Notes: a model not told the origin generated them from the sequence alone. Shown: positions 9,053-17,395, counted from the stretch's first letter. The stretch is DNA of 64,000 bases from an uncultured Muribaculaceae bacterium (GCA_910588245.1 CAJUQP010000001.1:62001-126000); one strand, 5' to 3'. Numbers and translations: made by a program.

Positions 9053-9174
9053 ATGAAAAAAAGCTGCTTTCGTAATTCTGGGTATATTAACCGGTTTTAC
9101 ATCCTCTATGATGGCGCAGGAAACAAAAAATCCATATTTGCCGGAAATTCATGGTACAATACGGGCAAAATAAG
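9053..9174 (+). pseudogene. N-terminal remnant of an outer-membrane porin
   Basis: If one A of the seven-A tract at 9056-9062 is ignored, the sequence reads MKKAAFVILGILTGF, then MMAQETKNPYLPEIHGTIR: a signal peptide followed by an N-terminus of the type seen on Bacteroidetes porin-like barrels. The frame stops at 9172-9174 after about 40 residues, where the sequence runs into the truncated histidine kinase on the other strand. So both a homopolymer frameshift and loss of the whole barrel are visible. Confidence 0.6.
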
Positions 9175-9469
9175 TGTTTTCAAATGGATGCCAGAGATTG
9201 CGTAGGGAAAAACGAATGGCGATAAGCAACGATAAGGCTATCACTACGAATATAAGAAGATATTGAACCATTACTCCGGCTATAATATCCTGTTCCAAGT
9301 CAAATGACGGTGGAAGCCCCTCTCCCCGCTCAATAGACTCTATTATGTCAATCATATCCTCCGCATAAAAATATCTGGTGATTAGATAAAAAAGTGGAGC
9401 GGTGAGAATAAATACCGCAGCTATGCTTACAATAATCCTGTCGCTTGTTTTGTGTAAAAGAGTTTTCAT
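9149..9469 (-). pseudogene. Sensor histidine kinase truncated after the second membrane helix
   Basis: 106 residues remain: cytoplasmic start, helix 1 (IIVSIAAVFILTAPLFYLIT), a ~35-residue periplasmic segment (FYAEDMIDIIESIERGEG), helix 2 (YLLIFVVIALSLLIAI) and the juxtamembrane LRNLWHPFENT motif. The His-box and ATPase domain are absent; after FENT the frame reads YFARIVP and stops, coding on the reverse of the porin remnant. The start codon overlaps the stop of the response regulator (ATGA), the normal arrangement of such pairs. It cannot phosphorylate its partner. Confidence 0.85.
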
Positions 9470-10146
9470 TCGTCAATATTCCATTTGTAACCTATGCCGT
9501 AAAGAGTCTTGATGCTGTTGGGTATTCCCGCCGCAGCCAGTTTTGACTTCAAGTTCTTGATGTGGGCATAAATAAAATTGAAATCATCGAGCATATCTGC
9601 CATATCGCCGCTGAGATGCTCTGCAATCGCACTTTTGGAAACAACACGGTTGCGGTTCTGTATAAGGAACAGCAACAGGTCGTATTCGCTTTTCGTCAAT
9701 GCAATATGACTGTTCCCGACTGTCACTCTATGGGTCGGGAGGTCAATTGTGAGTTGTCCGGCGTGAATGGTGTTGTCATTTGTGAATTTCTTTCGCCTCA
9801 TCAGAGCGAAAATCCTCATGCTCAATTCAGGCAGATGAAAAGGTTTGGGCAGGTAGTCGTCCGCTCCGATTCTCAGTCCCTCGACCTTATCGTCAAGAGA
9901 GTCTTTGGCGGAAATGATTATCACTCCGGTATGTGGCGATTCCTTCTTGATATTAGGCAATATATCAAGACCAATGCCATCAGGGAGCATAAGGTCAAGA
10001 AGAATGCAGTCATATTCATAGGCAGCAATCCTGTATAGGGCCTCATTGCAGGTATAGGCGTGTTCGCAAAGATAATCCTCGCGTCCAAGATATTCGGCGA
10101 TAATCCTTGAGAGCATCTTCTCATCTTCTATTATCAATAGTTTCAT
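9466..10146 (-). CDS. OmpR/PhoB-family response regulator, partner kinase broken
   Basis: 226 residues: receiver domain (MKLLIIEDEKMLSRIIAEYL; phospho-acceptor in DCILLDLMLPDG; conserved Lys in LPKPF) and a C-terminal winged helix (ALTKSEYDLLLFLIQN; IYAHIKNLKSKL; LYGIGYKW). The protein looks complete. It has its own -7 box with a very short leader. The downstream, overlapping histidine kinase is truncated, so the regulator is now an orphan; it may be driven by another kinase, act unphosphorylated, or be on its way to loss. Its likely ancestral target is the porin remnant nearby (inference). Confidence 0.9.
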   Translation of the reverse strand: MKLLIIEDEKMLSRIIAEYLGREDYLCEHAYTCNEALYRIAAYEYDCILLDLMLPDGIGLDILPNIKKESPHTGVIIISAKDSLDDKVEGLRIGADDYLPKPFHLPELSMRIFALMRRKKFTNDNTIHAGQLTIDLPTHRVTVGNSHIALTKSEYDLLLFLIQNRNRVVSKSAIAEHLSGDMADMLDDFNFIYAHIKNLKSKLAAAGIPNSIKTLYGIGYKWNIDE

Positions 10147-10168
10147 GCTTGCATATTTTTCAAGCCGA

Positions 10169-10176
10169 CAAAATTA
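10169..10176 (-). promoter_or_regulatory. Promoter -7 box for the response regulator
   Basis: TAATTTTG on the minus strand, 23 bases before the ATG at 10146. Confidence 0.6.
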
Positions 10177-10207
10177 AGGCCCGATTATGTATGAAATATG
10201 AATCCCG

Positions 10208-10624
10208 TTATTTCCACATCATCAGTATGCTGCCCGCGCATATAAGAATACCGCCGGCTATAACCTTTGGCGACACAGGTTCTTTCAGTAATATGAATGC
10301 GAGTACGATAGTAAGGACAACGCTAAGTTTGTCAACCGGTGCTACTCGCGACACATCACCGATCTGAATCGCCTTGAAATAGAATAGCCACGACAACCCG
10401 GTCGATATGCCGGAAAGAACAAGAAATATCCAGGTGTAACGCGATACGGATTTTACTTCCTGCAAATGGCCTGATACAAAGACAATCCCCCATGTGAGAA
10501 ATAGGATCACTGTGGTACGAATTGCTGTGGCAAGGTTTGAATCGACATCTTTGACTCCTATTTTTGCACAGATGGCTGTCAGAGCCGCGAACAGAGCTGA
10601 CAGTAGAGCATATATCTTCCACAT
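10208..10624 (-). CDS. EamA/DMT-family transporter, single-domain form
   Basis: 138 residues with about five hydrophobic helices and one EamA repeat (IYALLSALFAALTAICAKIG at the start; GGILICAGSILMM at the end; LSWLFYFKAIQIGDVSRVAP in the middle is typical of the family). Two-repeat members are ~290 residues; this half-size form is common in bacteria and presumably works as a dimer. Substrate unknown; members of the drug/metabolite superfamily export small metabolites or amino acids. Stands alone between the response regulator and the iron-ADH gene. Confidence 0.85.
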   Translation of the reverse strand: MWKIYALLSALFAALTAICAKIGVKDVDSNLATAIRTTVILFLTWGIVFVSGHLQEVKSVSRYTWIFLVLSGISTGLSWLFYFKAIQIGDVSRVAPVDKLSVVLTIVLAFILLKEPVSPKVIAGGILICAGSILMMWK

Positions 10625-10719
10625 TTCAGTTACGGTGTTTTACAAACTGCAATGATAACGGTATCAGTCTCTATTACATTATTAGAAGCTGTTAAATTTT
10701 TATTAAATCTCATGTTATC

Positions 10720-10756
10720 AAAAAGGAGCCATTCAGCAGATATGAAGAATGGCTCC
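10720..10756 (-). terminator. Rho-independent terminator for the iron-ADH-like gene
   Basis: Perfect 10-bp stem GGAGCCATTC / GAATGGCTCC; read on the minus strand it is followed by TTTTT. It lies 80 bases after the stop at 10836. Confidence 0.75.
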
Positions 10757-10835
10757 CTTTGACGTTATCTGTCCAACCCTTTATCTCAATCCTTGCGGAT
10801 TATGGAAGAAATTAACGAGTACACCTCCTCTTTTG

Positions 10836-11888
10836 TCAGTTCTGGTCACAGGGGATGCACGAAACCGGTCCTTCTGTGACATTACCGTCAAAATACATTT
10901 TTATTCCTAAACTTTCAAACAGCTCTATAACCTTTTCAGACGAGTCCTTGATTGTGCCGTTGAAGCCAAAAGCGTCGTTGTAGAACTCGCGTATGTCATT
11001 GTGATGATTCCTGCTCATTGCTTCAAGAAACCGGGGGAATATGGTCGTCAGGCTCCGACGATAGGTTGAACCGAAGAGCAACTCGGGCAGAAATTCCAAC
11101 TCATAAATGTCGTAGGCATAGTTGCTCTCTTTGCCAATTCCCAGACATGAGGAAGTGGAAAGCGCCGCTCCAATCATTATGATTCCACGGGCATCAATAT
11201 CTTCAGGGTTCCTTATCAATGTTTTGGTTGCTTCCAAAACATTGCGGATATACGAGATTCCGTCATCATACGACATTTTGTTCCTGTCTCCGATAACAGA
11301 TACCGACAATTGTACCAATGTCACAAGACCGGTGTATGTCGTCATCTCGCTGTCAAGAGTCAGGGAATATTTCGGACAAAGAACGGCGTAGTCCGCAGCA
11401 ATTCCATAAGCTGTACCGTAATCCCCTGTGTGGCTGTCAACCGCAACCGCTCCGAGTCCGTTCTCGGAGCCGCTTGAAGGATATGTGGGTATCAAGGCAA
11501 GCGGAAGCCGTTGCAGTCCATATGGAGATTTCCCTTTGAGGAAATTCCAAAGTTCAGTTTCGTGGTACACACCTAAGGACATCAGCTTGGCACTGTCCAT
11601 GACACTTGCACCCCCTGCGCCAATAATCATTGTTACTCCGTTATCTTTTGCTACTTGTATTCCTTCTTGGATTTTTTCAAACTCCCTTGAAGAGTTCCCA
11701 TATTCCACATAAGGGATGTTTGCCTCTTTTAGTGTATTTACAACATCATCATGGCAACCGTTCCTAAGTGCTGACGACGTACCATAGACAAACATTACCT
11801 TATATCCGCGACTGATTTCTTTGATTGTGTCGCATACGTCATTACGGAACAACAGCTTTGTGTCGTTCCTGAAAACAAAATCCTTCAT
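10836..11888 (-). CDS. Iron-containing alcohol dehydrogenase-like protein lacking metal ligands
   Basis: 350 residues aligned by eye with YqhD/BDH-type enzymes. The nucleotide-binding half is conserved (MFVYGTSSALRNG; IIGAGGASVMDSAK; PTYPSSGSENG). The metal half is not: the region matching YqhD VVDAFVH reads LVTLVQL, that matching WATHMLGHEL reads YAYDIYELEF, and that matching LDHAQTLAI reads STYRRSLTTI, so the expected Asp and three His ligands all appear replaced. The protein therefore probably cannot perform the usual metal-dependent aldehyde/alcohol chemistry. Its start overlaps the stop of the upstream transporter remnant (TATGA). It may be a pseudoenzyme, or a divergent subfamily with different chemistry. 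Confidence 0.75.
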   Translation of the reverse strand: MKDFVFRNDTKLLFRNDVCDTIKEISRGYKVMFVYGTSSALRNGCHDDVVNTLKEANIPYVEYGNSSREFEKIQEGIQVAKDNGVTMIIGAGGASVMDSAKLMSLGVYHETELWNFLKGKSPYGLQRLPLALIPTYPSSGSENGLGAVAVDSHTGDYGTAYGIAADYAVLCPKYSLTLDSEMTTYTGLVTLVQLSVSVIGDRNKMSYDDGISYIRNVLEATKTLIRNPEDIDARGIIMIGAALSTSSCLGIGKESNYAYDIYELEFLPELLFGSTYRRSLTTIFPRFLEAMSRNHHNDIREFYNDAFGFNGTIKDSSEKVIELFESLGIKMYFDGNVTEGPVSCIPCDQN

Positions 11889-12175
11889 ACCTTCTTTCTT
11901 ATCAATTTATTTATTACCAACCAGCCACCGAATACCGGAACCATCATTACCGGCATTCCCATACGGAAATCCTGCAATGCGGCATACAGATTGCCCGTGA
12001 TGAGCACTATTCGCCGGAAGTTCCGGTTATCTGACAACCTGCAACTGTGGCAAGGAGCAGAATCAGCTATGCTTTCTCGAATTTCGCCGCAATGATTCCG
12101 GCAAAAGAGCAAGCAATGTAGATTTAAAGACTATTGATGGCAGAGCCATCAGCGCGGCGGCTCCCTTCCCTACGA
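11885..12175 (-). pseudogene. C-terminal remnant of a membrane transporter
   Basis: Across frames the minus strand reads IVGKGAAALMALPSIVFKS, then FAGIIAAKFEKA-stop-LILLLATVAG, then NLYAALQDFRMGMPVMMVPV and LVINKLIRKKV to the stop that overlaps the iron-ADH start. This looks like the last few helices of a transporter, with an in-frame TAG and at least one frameshift. The family could not be named. It would have been co-transcribed with the iron-ADH-like gene. The 5' portion is missing: the sequence runs straight into a divergent AraC remnant. Confidence 0.6.
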
Positions 12176-12184
12176 TTTTATCAG

Positions 12185-12624
12185 CGATGGAAGCATAGTA
12201 ATACAATCATAGCCTCAGCAATAGAGCTTTTTTTGAACTATTGTCTGCGTTTTTATGACAGACAGTTTATTACCCGAAAAAAGGTAAACAAAGATCTTCT
12301 GATACGCTTTGAGGAACTGATTGACGGATATTTCGTTTCAGGCAAAGCACAGGAACATGGTACCCCTTCAGTGGCATGGTGCGCGTCACAGCTTTGTCTT
12401 TCGCCCAACTATTTCGGAGACTTGATAAAGAAAGAAACCGGAAGGCCTGCAATGGGTTACATTCAGCAAAAGACAATGGATCTTGCCAAAGACTTACTCA
12501 TTCATCCGGAAAAATCAATCGGAGAAATTGCTTATTCGGCTACCAGTATCCTCAATATTTCAGCCGTGCGTTCAAAAGATTTGTCGGGTGTTCTCCCAAC
12601 GAATATCGCAGACAGTCATTTTAA
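12185..12624 (+). pseudogene. AraC-family regulator, N-terminus deleted and C-terminus frameshifted
   Basis: From about 12185 the frame reads HSNTIIASAIELFLNYCLRF, YDRQFITRKK, then the first HTH (PSVAWCASQLCLSPNYFGDL), as in Bacteroidetes AraC regulators. In the second HTH the frame breaks near 12537: GEIAYS is followed in a different frame by GYQYPQYFSRAFKRFVGCSP and NEYRRQSF. The spacing is best explained by loss of about four bases. The N-terminal sensory half (~170 residues) is absent. The upstream ATG at 12134 lies in sequence belonging to the opposite-strand transporter remnant, so it is not a genuine start. Confidence 0.78.
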
Positions 12625-12678
12625 TAACATACGCGCGGTAGCCTGATGCGACCGTGCGTTTGAATCTATAAATTCCCA

Positions 12679-12897
12679 TAGAAGTAGGGAAATCTTTGGG
12701 ATGCTTTGATCTATAACTTTCATATAATAAGGGAGAAATTGCGGGTCGCTGAAAAACTGTCGAAATACTCTCCAATGCAGATGGTCAAATATCTCTCGCA
12801 CATCCGAGGAGTCTATGTCGACGGAAAGTGGACTCATGCAGAGATGACCAAGAAGCAGACAGGCCTCATGGCTGAGATTGGATGGGATATTACGTAA
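12679..12897 (+). mobile_element. Probable C-terminal fragment of an IS transposase
   Basis: The frame reads LWDALIYNFHIIREKLRVAE and continues KLSKYSPMQMVKYLSHIRGV, YVDGKWTHAEMTKKQTGLM. The pattern (helix, SP-x-x-x-L, basic V-DG-W, T-KK) resembles the tails of IS4/IS1634-type transposases in Bacteroidales. There is no catalytic domain and no terminal inverted repeat was found, so only a relic remains. The family assignment rests on memory of the tail pattern. Confidence 0.45.
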
Positions 12898-12915
12898 CTT
12901 CGACGAAAGTCATAG

Positions 12916-13068
12916 ATTAAGAATGAACTTGCGTCAAGACTCTCAGTAGCTGAAGTAGCCTATAAGCTTGGCTTTGAATAGACTGCACATCTCAGCAGGA
13001 TGTGCAAGAAAGAGACTGGCCAGACCCCGACCGAGTATATCCGTTCGCGTAAAAATTTACCGAAATAG
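12916..13068 (+). pseudogene. AraC-type helix-turn-helix remnant with an internal stop
   Basis: IKNELASRLSVAEVAYKLGF, E-stop-TAHLSRMCKKETGQTP, TEYIRSRKNLPK: this is the second HTH of an AraC regulator (family pattern xVAxxLGFxDxxHLSRxFKKxxGxTPxxYR) with TAG replacing one codon after GFE. A stop closes the frame immediately upstream (12913-12915). It is distinct from the AraC remnant at 12185 because both contain the same HTH. Confidence 0.75.
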
Positions 13069-13069
13069 A

Positions 13070-13810
13070 CTATCTGCCTACAAGGCGATTGTTGAGAAAC
13101 GCTTGAAAGTGTTCGCGATACATATCAGTGACTTTCACCATAGTATCGCCAATATAAACACATAGATTGCGATCAACACTGCGGATATGGGAAAGTGAGA
13201 TGATGTGCGAACGGCTGACGCGCATGAATTGTTCGGAGGGAAGAATATCCTCGACACTCTTCATGGTCAGATGAGTGACAACTGTATGATTAACACCATC
13301 GAGATGAAACCTGACATAGTCTTTCAAACCTTCAACAAAGACAATACTGTCGAATGCGACCCGCTGCAGTCCGCCATCGCACCTTAAAAAGATTTCTTTG
13401 GGGGAGACTGTCATTGTCCCCATATTAACTGAACCGGACAGCTCTTTCATCTCATACCATTTCATTGCCTTCTCGGCACTCCGCAGGAATTTGTCATAAC
13501 GCAAAGGCTTGACAAGAAAATCGAGCGCCTCCACATCATAGCTCTCAAGGGCATATTCGCGGAATGCGGTTGTAAAGACTATGCGTATTCCCTCAGGCAG
13601 CATATGCGCCAGTCCGATGCCATCGATATCAGGCATCTGGATATCGAGGAAAAGAAGATCCACAGCGTTTTCTTTCAGATAAGTCACTGCCTCTACAGGA
13701 TCTGTAAATGAAACTACATGCTCAAGCGACGGAGTGCGCTTTATGAAATTTTCTATAAGTCTGACGGCAAGGGGTTCGTCATCGACTATGGCACATCTGA
13801 TAGCCCTCAT
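13070..13810 (-). CDS. LytTR-family response regulator
   Basis: 246 residues: receiver (IRCAIVDDEPLAVRLIENF; phospho-acceptor Asp in LLFLDIQMPDIDG; Lys in FLVKPL) and a C-terminal LytTR DNA-binding domain (IVFVEGLKDYVRFHL; FMRVSRSHIISLSHI). It is downstream of its kinase with a 10-base gap, and both follow a large outer-membrane protein gene. The trio is a common Bacteroidetes arrangement in which a LytS/LytTR pair controls the neighbouring barrel gene (the control is inference). Confidence 0.94.
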   Translation of the reverse strand: MRAIRCAIVDDEPLAVRLIENFIKRTPSLEHVVSFTDPVEAVTYLKENAVDLLFLDIQMPDIDGIGLAHMLPEGIRIVFTTAFREYALESYDVEALDFLVKPLRYDKFLRSAEKAMKWYEMKELSGSVNMGTMTVSPKEIFLRCDGGLQRVAFDSIVFVEGLKDYVRFHLDGVNHTVVTHLTMKSVEDILPSEQFMRVSRSHIISLSHIRSVDRNLCVYIGDTMVKVTDMYREHFQAFLNNRLVGR

Positions 13811-13820
13811 TATCGTATTA

Positions 13821-14867
13821 TTACAATTTATCGTTGAGGTTAATCGTCACTTCAACATGGAAAACATTGCCGTCCGTAACCTGATGCCAGGTATAGCGGC
13901 CGGGGTAGGTAAGTTCGAGACGTTTTTTCATATTCAGCATCCCAATTCCGCTTCCACTTAGATCATTAGCAGGCTTGTGATGGTCAGAATTCTCGCAAAC
14001 AAGTGTAAGTTTTCCATTGCTTTCCATGATTCTGATATTTATGAACGATGGAAGGGAGGCACTTACGCCATGCTTGAAAGCGTTCTCTATCATGGAAACA
14101 AGAAGAAGAGGCACTACGGGTATCTTCCTGTCGGCAATCTCAATCTGCATTGTGACTTCTGTCCTGTCGTTACATCTCAGACTCATAAGAGAAACATAGT
14201 CGCGCATGAAATCGATCTCTTTTCCGAGTTCCACGCTTTTTTTCTCCGATTCATATATGGCATAACGCAACAGATCACTTAGCTGGCCGATAGAATCCTG
14301 CGCCTGGTCGGGATCAATACATACAAGACTGCTTATATTGTTGAGTGAATTGAAAAGGAAATGCGGATTTAGCTGATTCTTAAGCCACATAAGTTCTGCC
14401 TCCGTGCGGCGGTGAGTCTCTTCGGCAAGCTGCTGTCTGATGGCCAGGGTACGAAGATAGTTACGTATAGCTATGGCAATGCCCAAGGCACCCAAATCCA
14501 TGATAAAGGAGACTATGACTCCCATTATGATTCCGAGCCGGTAATTGTCGGGCAGTGACTCCTGATTGTTGAATGCCACATAAAGTATAGGGAAGTTGAC
14601 AACGAGCATGAGTGCCATATTCGACAATACAAACCATATCCTACGCTCACGGAAGAAAATGAGAGGAATCAGAAGGTAATAATTGACGAAATAGATTACC
14701 ACCACCGGGATGATTCCCGAAAACAGAAGATTGAGAAGTATGAATGATTCCTCTCGGTTACCTCCCGCCAAGTATGTGATCAGTGGGGCGGTGCAAATCA
14801 GGATTCCCCACCCCATGAGCTGAAGGAGGAATCCTGAAACCGCTCGATATATTTTCTTTCGATCCAT
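13821..14867 (-). CDS. LytS-type sensor histidine kinase
   Basis: 348 residues. The first ~150 contain four hydrophobic helices (e.g. FSGIIPVVVIYFVNYYLLIP; FVLSNMALMLVVNFPILYVA) and no large periplasmic domain. The kinase domain has the His_kinase family H-box (LKNQLNPHFLFNSLNNISSL) and a short ATPase domain (SMIENAFKHGV; SGSGIGMLNMKKRLEL). It phosphorylates the LytTR regulator encoded next. It has its own -7 box. The membrane-embedded sensor suggests it detects a signal within or at the membrane. Confidence 0.94.
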   Translation of the reverse strand: MDRKKIYRAVSGFLLQLMGWGILICTAPLITYLAGGNREESFILLNLLFSGIIPVVVIYFVNYYLLIPLIFFRERRIWFVLSNMALMLVVNFPILYVAFNNQESLPDNYRLGIIMGVIVSFIMDLGALGIAIAIRNYLRTLAIRQQLAEETHRRTEAELMWLKNQLNPHFLFNSLNNISSLVCIDPDQAQDSIGQLSDLLRYAIYESEKKSVELGKEIDFMRDYVSLMSLRCNDRTEVTMQIEIADRKIPVVPLLLVSMIENAFKHGVSASLPSFINIRIMESNGKLTLVCENSDHHKPANDLSGSGIGMLNMKKRLELTYPGRYTWHQVTDGNVFHVEVTINLNDKL

Positions 14868-14889
14868 GTCTACAGGCGTATTATGGATG

Positions 14890-14897
14890 CAAAGATA
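14890..14897 (-). promoter_or_regulatory. Promoter -7 box for the kinase-regulator pair
   Basis: TATCTTTG on the minus strand fits TAnnTTTG, 23 bases before the kinase ATG, indicating the pair can be transcribed apart from the upstream receptor gene. Confidence 0.5.
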
Positions 14898-14921
14898 AGA
14901 AATATAATGGAATAAACCGCG

Positions 14922-17357
14922 TCATTTACCCATCATTCCGGGAAGAGCCTCCATATTTGACGTATGCTCTATGTAATCACTGTCAAGCTCTTTCAATTCT
15001 TTTTTACTTTTTGCCGAGAGATTGCCGAAAGAATAGTAGAGTCCCACGTTGAAGTTCATTATCGGCACACTGATGGAATTATGTGTTATGAATCCCGCTG
15101 TCGAGCTGTAATTTTCCATTTTAATGTCGCCACCTTTCGAGAGTCCTGTCAAGAAGCCCGCGCTGACGTTAAGTCTGTCATTAAGAAACGCTCGGGAAAG
15201 ATTAAGTGAGATCATCTTGAAACCATTGTTCCATCCTTGCAAATTATAAGTCTTCGATGAAGCGATGATATATGCGGCAGCCTTTATGTCAAGGGGAAGA
15301 GTTTGCTGTAGGCCGACCATGACATTCCAGTTCCAGCCGGAATTGGATTGTGAAAGGATCACGCTTTTCAAACTTGTATATCCTAAGCCTCCGTTAAGGA
15401 TAAAACGAGTGTTTTCTCCGGCCATCCAGTTTATGTAGGCATCAAGCCTCAGGTTATTCCTCTTGGCGACATTTCCATATGTGGTGTTGAGGATGTTGTC
15501 GGAGTAGAAACTATATCGCTCTATCCCGTTGCCTGTATAGCTATCACTGATCCGCGCATTGAGCATCAGACGTCGCGAGAAGCGGTTGTAGGATATGCCC
15601 ACGTTATGTGTCTTCTCTACATCCAGTTCCGGATTCCCATAAGTGATTTCTGTAGGATTGGAGTTGTCGATGAAGGGATTCATGTAAGATATACCGGGCC
15701 GAGATATTCGCATATTGTATGTGGCGGCGAGACTGTTTGAAGCATTCATCGCCCACGAAATGCTGGCAGACGGCACAAATGTGCCATAGTCTCTTGAGAA
15801 ATCATTGCCATCGGACGTTTTAAAATCGACATCATGCCATGTATGCTCATAACGAAGTCCTGCTTTCCCTGTGAACGCTCCTGATGCGATACCATATTCA
15901 GCATAGGCCGCTCCGATGTTGTTATGGCTTCTATAATCAGTAGCCGATGATTTATCCGGATCGTCGAAATGAGAGAAAGAGGATGAACGGGCTTTTCTCA
16001 ATGCCAGTTTCATCCCGGCCTCTAAGGAATGTCCTTCACGCGGTTTTGTAGAGAAATCAGCCTGGAGTATATGTTCTGTTGTTGTCTCCGGGCTCTTTAT
16101 AATACGGTCAGAGAGATCGATAAGGTTCTCTTCGGGGGCGGAGAAATTGAATGAGTTTTCGTTGTCGCTATGCTCACTTGAGAACTGATAAATTAGCGAA
16201 ATATCTGAATGGCGTGCATCTCCGAAACCATGGCTTAACGAGAGACTTCCGTTCACGCTTAAACGGTCAAGGTCTATTTCACCATTATTTGAATAATCGA
16301 GAAGATTCAAGCCTTGGGGAGTGGTAATGGAATTAGCGGAAGAGAAACCGGTGTTCATCCTAAAACCATTGATGGCGCCCGATATGCCAATGTCGGTCAG
16401 GGAGTCGATGGCATAGCTTGCGTTGATATTGCCTAAAGAGAAATCTATCTTTGGCTTGCTTGTACTTTCTGATGAAATGATACGGTCGGGAAATACCTGA
16501 CTTGTGATAATATCCGTTGTTCCAGGCTCAAGACGTGACAATGTGCCATTGAGACTATACGAAAATCTTCCGTGCTGCCCTGATAGATAGAGGGAGCCGT
16601 CATAACCTTTTACATTGGCATGTACTCCGGCGGAAGCTGTATATCCATCGCTAACATTTTTGTCGGATGCTGCCATTACCAGGTTAAGTACACCTCCGGC
16701 ACCCTCAGCATCATATCTTGCTCCGGAATTTGTGACTACCTCTACAGTCCTTACTACCGAAGCCGGCATTGATTTGAATATCTTCGAAGGGTTGCCTGAG
16801 AAAAGGAGGCTCGGTTTGCCATTGACATATACCTGGAAATCAGACGACCCATTGACAGTAATATTGTCTTCGCCATCAACAGAAACCATAGGCACTTTCC
16901 TGAGCATGTCGAGGAGGGTATAGGTCTTGGAGTCTGAATCTTCCTCAACGTTGTATGTGAGTTTGTCGGCCGAGGCTTTTACTATCTGGCGCACTGCGAC
17001 GACCTCAAGTTCATCGAGCAATGAGGTGTCATCCTCCATCGAAAGAGTACCGAGATCAATTGTCTCATCTCCTGCAAGGGAAATATTATGTATAATGGGC
17101 TGCTTCCTCACAGCCTCGACAATTATTCGGAAAGTGCCTTTCCCATCAATTTTTCCTGTGAAGTTACCTGCCGAATCCGCAGCAAAAGTGGTCATGGGTC
17201 TTACAGTGTCGTTCACACTGAATACTCTTACCGTTGCATACGGAATAACCTCTATGCAGGAATCTCGGAGAGTGCCCCTGACTATAGCTGCCGAGGCAAA
17301 ACCTGGGATAATAATGGAGCAAAGGGAGAGGAGAGATGTTGAAAGATTCATTTTCAT
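14922..17357 (-). CDS. Outer-membrane receptor, OMP_b-brl_3 family
   Basis: 811 residues when started at 17357 (MKMNLSTSLLSLCSIIIPGF signal peptide). A start at 17426 is in frame but would place the start codon upstream of the -7 box at 17396-17403, so the shorter form is preferred. Order: carboxypeptidase-regulatory-like domain (IVRGTLRDSCIEVIPYATVR), plug-like region (DMLRKVPMVSVDGEDNITVN; FQVYVNGKPS), then a ~550-residue barrel (SYAIDSLTDIGISGAINGF; NSLAATYNMRISRPG). TonB-dependent transport or signalling of an unknown ligand is expected. The LytS/LytTR pair follows 54 bases downstream. Confidence 0.9.
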   Translation of the reverse strand: MKMNLSTSLLSLCSIIIPGFASAAIVRGTLRDSCIEVIPYATVRVFSVNDTVRPMTTFAADSAGNFTGKIDGKGTFRIIVEAVRKQPIIHNISLAGDETIDLGTLSMEDDTSLLDELEVVAVRQIVKASADKLTYNVEEDSDSKTYTLLDMLRKVPMVSVDGEDNITVNGSSDFQVYVNGKPSLLFSGNPSKIFKSMPASVVRTVEVVTNSGARYDAEGAGGVLNLVMAASDKNVSDGYTASAGVHANVKGYDGSLYLSGQHGRFSYSLNGTLSRLEPGTTDIITSQVFPDRIISSESTSKPKIDFSLGNINASYAIDSLTDIGISGAINGFRMNTGFSSANSITTPQGLNLLDYSNNGEIDLDRLSVNGSLSLSHGFGDARHSDISLIYQFSSEHSDNENSFNFSAPEENLIDLSDRIIKSPETTTEHILQADFSTKPREGHSLEAGMKLALRKARSSSFSHFDDPDKSSATDYRSHNNIGAAYAEYGIASGAFTGKAGLRYEHTWHDVDFKTSDGNDFSRDYGTFVPSASISWAMNASNSLAATYNMRISRPGISYMNPFIDNSNPTEITYGNPELDVEKTHNVGISYNRFSRRLMLNARISDSYTGNGIERYSFYSDNILNTTYGNVAKRNNLRLDAYINWMAGENTRFILNGGLGYTSLKSVILSQSNSGWNWNVMVGLQQTLPLDIKAAAYIIASSKTYNLQGWNNGFKMISLNLSRAFLNDRLNVSAGFLTGLSKGGDIKMENYSSTAGFITHNSISVPIMNFNVGLYYSFGNLSAKSKKELKELDSDYIEHTSNMEALPGMMGK

Positions 17358-17395
17358 ATTGATACTGTATGATTGTTGACATTTATTTTCGATGT

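Noticed and set aside
12134..12184. Start of the AraC frame at 12134
   Set aside because: The first ~17 codons overlap sequence belonging to the opposite-strand transporter remnant; homology to AraC begins at about 12185.
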